Source: Ignavibacteria bacterium UBA5771 (GTDB taxonomy: Bacteria; Bacteroidota; Ignavibacteria; Kapaibacteriales; UBA2268). From it: a stretch of 16,209 nucleotides of DNA. Location: the NCBI GenBank assembly GCA_002418685.1, contig DIEP01000152.1, forward strand, positions 1 through 16,209, given 5' to 3'. Positions 14,002 to 16,209 of the stretch are shown here, one piece after another; the first letter of the stretch is position 1, and every line of letters begins with the position of its first letter. The notes beneath the pieces were generated by a model. The model ran no database searches. It saw only the letters and a program-made list of their open reading frames with translations, and was not told the DNA's origin. Made by a program: the position numbers and the translations under genes.

Positions 14002-15939
14002 ATGATAATCACTTTACTGAATGGAGAAAAGCGAGAGTATCCCGAAGGAATTACAGGGATGGATATTGCCAAATCTATTTCATCTGAATTTGCCAAAAAA
14101 GTTGTTGGGGCTTTTGTTAATGGAAAGAAATATGATTTATCCCGCAAAATAATGGAAGATGCAACAATACGCTTTCTCACTTTTGATGATGAAGAAGGAA
14201 AGGAAATTTTTTGGCATTCCTCTGCCCATTTGATGGCAGAAGCAGTTAAGACACTCTATCCAAACACAAAATTTGGGGTTGGTCCCGCAATCGAGCAAGG
14301 TTTTTATTATGATATGGAATTGCCCGAAGGAATAAACCTCACGCAAGAAGATATTCCGAAAATTGAATCAAAAATGAAAGAGCTTGCTCAACAAGATGGC
14401 GAATTCGAGCGAATCGAAATCAGCTGGAATGATGCTGTGGAATACTTCAAAAAGGAAAATGACCCTTACAAATTAGAAATCCTTGAAGGAATAAAAGATC
14501 AGGAAATAACTTTTTATAGGCAGGGCAATTTCACTGATTTATGTCGCGGCACTCATTTGCCCAGCACTCGTCTGATTAAAGCAGTTAAATTACTGAACAT
14601 TGCGGGTGCATATTGGAAAGGTAATTCCGATAATAAAATGCTAACCCGTATTTATGGAATTACGTTTCCAAGCCAATCAATGCTCGATGATTTTTTGAAA
14701 ATGCGAGAAGAAGCTGAAAAACGTGATCATAGAAAATTAGGCAAGGAATTAGAAATATTTATGATTTCGCCCGCTATCGGAGCAGGACTTCCCGTTTGGT
14801 TGCCAAATGGGACTTTTATCAGAAGGAAATTAGAGAATTTTATAAAAGAAGAACTCTTGCGTCGTGGATATGTCGAAGTTATAACTCCTCATATAGGCAA
14901 TCTTAATCTCTACAAAACATCAGGGCATTATCCTTATTATTCTGATTCGCAATTTCCACCGATGAAAGTTGAAGATGAAGAATATTTGCTCAAACCAATG
15001 AACTGCCCACACCATCATCAAATCTACGCTTCAAAGCCACGTTCCTATCGAGAATTGCCATTGCGACTGGCTGAATTCGGAACGGTCTATCGGTATGAGC
15101 AGTCAGGCGAATTAACTGGTCTCACTCGTGTGCGAGGATTCACACAAGATGATGCTCATATTTATTGCACGCACGAACAATTGAAAAGTGAAGTAAAGAA
15201 CACAGTTGAACTCACTCAACTTGTTTTTAAAACATTTGATATGGAGGTCTCAACCCGCCTTTCATTTAGAGATGAAAATTCCGAAAAATGGGCAGGCGAC
15301 ATCGAAACTTGGGAAATTGCACAGAGAGAGCTGAAAGAAGTTGCAGATGAAATGGGATTGAATTATTATATTGGAATTGGGGAAGCATCTTTCTATGGTC
15401 CCAAGATTGATTTTATCGTCAAAGATGCAATTGGAAGAAAATGGCAATTGGGAACTGTGCAGGTCGATTATGTAATGCCTGAACGATTTGAACTTGAATA
15501 CACTGATTCTGATAATCAGAAGAAACGTCCTGTAATAATTCACCGCGCTCCATTCGGTTCAATGGAAAGGTTTATGTCCATACTGATAGAGCATTATGCA
15601 GGCAATTTCCCTGTATGGATTGCACCAATTCAAGCAATGATTTTGCCAATTAGCGATAAGCAGATTGCTTATGCAGAACAATTGCAATCTGAATTCGAGA
15701 AATTAGGTTATCGGGTGCAAATTGATAATCGCAGCGAAAAAATTAACAGAAAAATCGCAGACGCAGAAACCAAAAAAATCCCAATGCAATTCATTGTGGG
15801 GCAAAAAGAAGTGGATACAAATTGCATTTCTCTACGCGTGCATAGCAAAGGCGACTTAGGTAAACGTTCTATTGATGAAGTAAAGGAATTACTTGCAAAA
15901 TTGAATATCCCCGGAAGCTCAATCGAAAAAGTTATATGA
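14002..15939 (+). CDS. thrS: Threonyl-tRNA synthetase
   Basis: This full-length 645-residue class II synthetase charges tRNA-Thr in the cytoplasm. Domains in order are TGS (about 1-62), the editing domain, the catalytic core (about 245-540) and the anticodon-binding domain (about 545-640). The editing site is intact: HSSAH (His72, His76) and CRGTH (Cys181, His185), which remove mischarged serine. The catalytic zinc ligands are present: Cys335 in MNCPHHH, His386 in DDAHIY and His514 in IHRAPFGS. Motif 2 reads YRYEQSGELTGLTRVRGFTQDD. The MNCPHHH variant fits Bacteroidota-type enzymes. The start agrees with the usual beginning of the TGS domain. The usual infC-rpmI-rplT neighbours are absent; a NifX-like gene follows after 4 bases instead. 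Confidence 0.97.
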   Translation: MIITLLNGEKREYPEGITGMDIAKSISSEFAKKVVGAFVNGKKYDLSRKIMEDATIRFLTFDDEEGKEIFWHSSAHLMAEAVKTLYPNTKFGVGPAIEQGFYYDMELPEGINLTQEDIPKIESKMKELAQQDGEFERIEISWNDAVEYFKKENDPYKLEILEGIKDQEITFYRQGNFTDLCRGTHLPSTRLIKAVKLLNIAGAYWKGNSDNKMLTRIYGITFPSQSMLDDFLKMREEAEKRDHRKLGKELEIFMISPAIGAGLPVWLPNGTFIRRKLENFIKEELLRRGYVEVITPHIGNLNLYKTSGHYPYYSDSQFPPMKVEDEEYLLKPMNCPHHHQIYASKPRSYRELPLRLAEFGTVYRYEQSGELTGLTRVRGFTQDDAHIYCTHEQLKSEVKNTVELTQLVFKTFDMEVSTRLSFRDENSEKWAGDIETWEIAQRELKEVADEMGLNYYIGIGEASFYGPKIDFIVKDAIGRKWQLGTVQVDYVMPERFELEYTDSDNQKKRPVIIHRAPFGSMERFMSILIEHYAGNFPVWIAPIQAMILPISDKQIAYAEQLQSEFEKLGYRVQIDNRSEKINRKIADAETKKIPMQFIVGQKEVDTNCISLRVHSKGDLGKRSIDEVKELLAKLNIPGSSIEKVI

Positions 15940-15943
15940 TTTT

Positions 15944-16209
15944 ATGAGAGTTGCTATTCCAACGGACGACAAAGTCAAAATTGCTACGAATCTTGAGAAT
16001 TGCAAAGGATTTATGATTTTTGAAGCGGGAAATGAAAATGTCCGCTTAATTGAATTTCGCAATAATCCATTAATGGACGGTGCGGATCTTTCAGAAGACA
16101 AAAAAAATCAAGTGATTTTCAATCTACTTTGTGATAATGAAGCAGTGATTTGCTATAAAATTAATAAAGAGTTATCTGATATCCTCAAGAGCGCGGGATT
16201 AAAAATATA
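15944..16209 (+). CDS. NifX/NifB-C-terminal-like protein (FeMo-cofactor-binding fold), 3' end outside window
   Basis: The ATG at 15944 lies 4 bases after the thrS stop, and 88 codons are open to the window edge. The opening MRVAIPTDD is the typical first strand of the dinitrogenase iron-molybdenum cofactor biosynthesis family (NifX, NifY, NafY and orphan relatives). Later segments also fit: FMIFEAGNENVRLIE, and an AVICYKINKELSDILKSAGLKI region corresponding to the family's V-I-x-x-G-M/I...L...GI part. The usual PHFGR motif with its metal-contacting His is not present (KIATNLENCKGF instead). The orphan family is widespread in organisms that do not fix nitrogen, so no nitrogen-fixation role should be assumed. 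Close spacing suggests read-through from thrS. Family call is moderate. Confidence 0.6.
   Translation, partial: MRVAIPTDDKVKIATNLENCKGFMIFEAGNENVRLIEFRNNPLMDGADLSEDKKNQVIFNLLCDNEAVICYKINKELSDILKSAGLKI

Noticed and set aside
15919..16101. 60-codon minus-strand open frame across the thrS end
   Set aside because: The plus-strand NifX-like frame here has recognisable family features; the minus frame has none.

Overview
The window comes from an AT-rich genome of the Bacteroidota/Chlorobiota type. The grounds are two proteins ending in Por/T9SS type A C-terminal sorting domains, signal peptides ending in F-A-Q or F-G-Q, little Shine-Dalgarno use, one possible TAnnTTTG promoter element, and a Bacteroidota-style threonyl-tRNA synthetase. 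The mix of ASH/choice-of-anchor-D repeats and a barrel-plus-OmpA protein would suit Kapabacteria or a related lineage. That placement is inference and cannot be settled from sequence reading alone.

Layout: (1) 2-322, the C-terminal part of ribosome recycling factor (frr). (2) 427-1788, a secreted PQQ-type aldose/sorbosone dehydrogenase with a T9SS tail. (3) 1789-2033, a 245-base spacer holding overlapping inverted repeats and the likely start of a transcription unit. (4) 2034-11904, three co-directional, tightly spaced genes: a 1605-residue T9SS-exported surface protein (Gly-rich domain plus about seven ASH-like repeats), an outer-membrane barrel protein with two OmpA-like domains, and a large secreted S41-family protein that appears to have lost a catalytic residue. 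(5) 11919-13857 on the minus strand, a secreted leucine-rich-repeat protein followed 25 bases later by a small SAM-dependent methyltransferase; this pair converges on the S41 gene. (6) 14002-15939, thrS on the plus strand, diverging from the LRR gene. It is followed after 4 bases by the start of a small NifX/NifB-like protein cut by the window edge.

Housekeeping genes (frr, thrS) flank an accessory block devoted mostly to the cell envelope. The most interesting part is 2034-11904. Its size, order and spacing suggest a surface-exposed adhesin-like protein encoded with its own outer-membrane/peptidoglycan anchor and a protease-derived partner. This is loosely analogous to Bacteroidota loci where a giant adhesin sits beside OmpA-family or SprF-type partners. 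The S41 protein keeps the serine but not the histidine, and the OmpA protein keeps the Asp/Arg peptidoglycan pair in only one of its two domains. No CRISPR array, transposase, tRNA or rRNA was seen.
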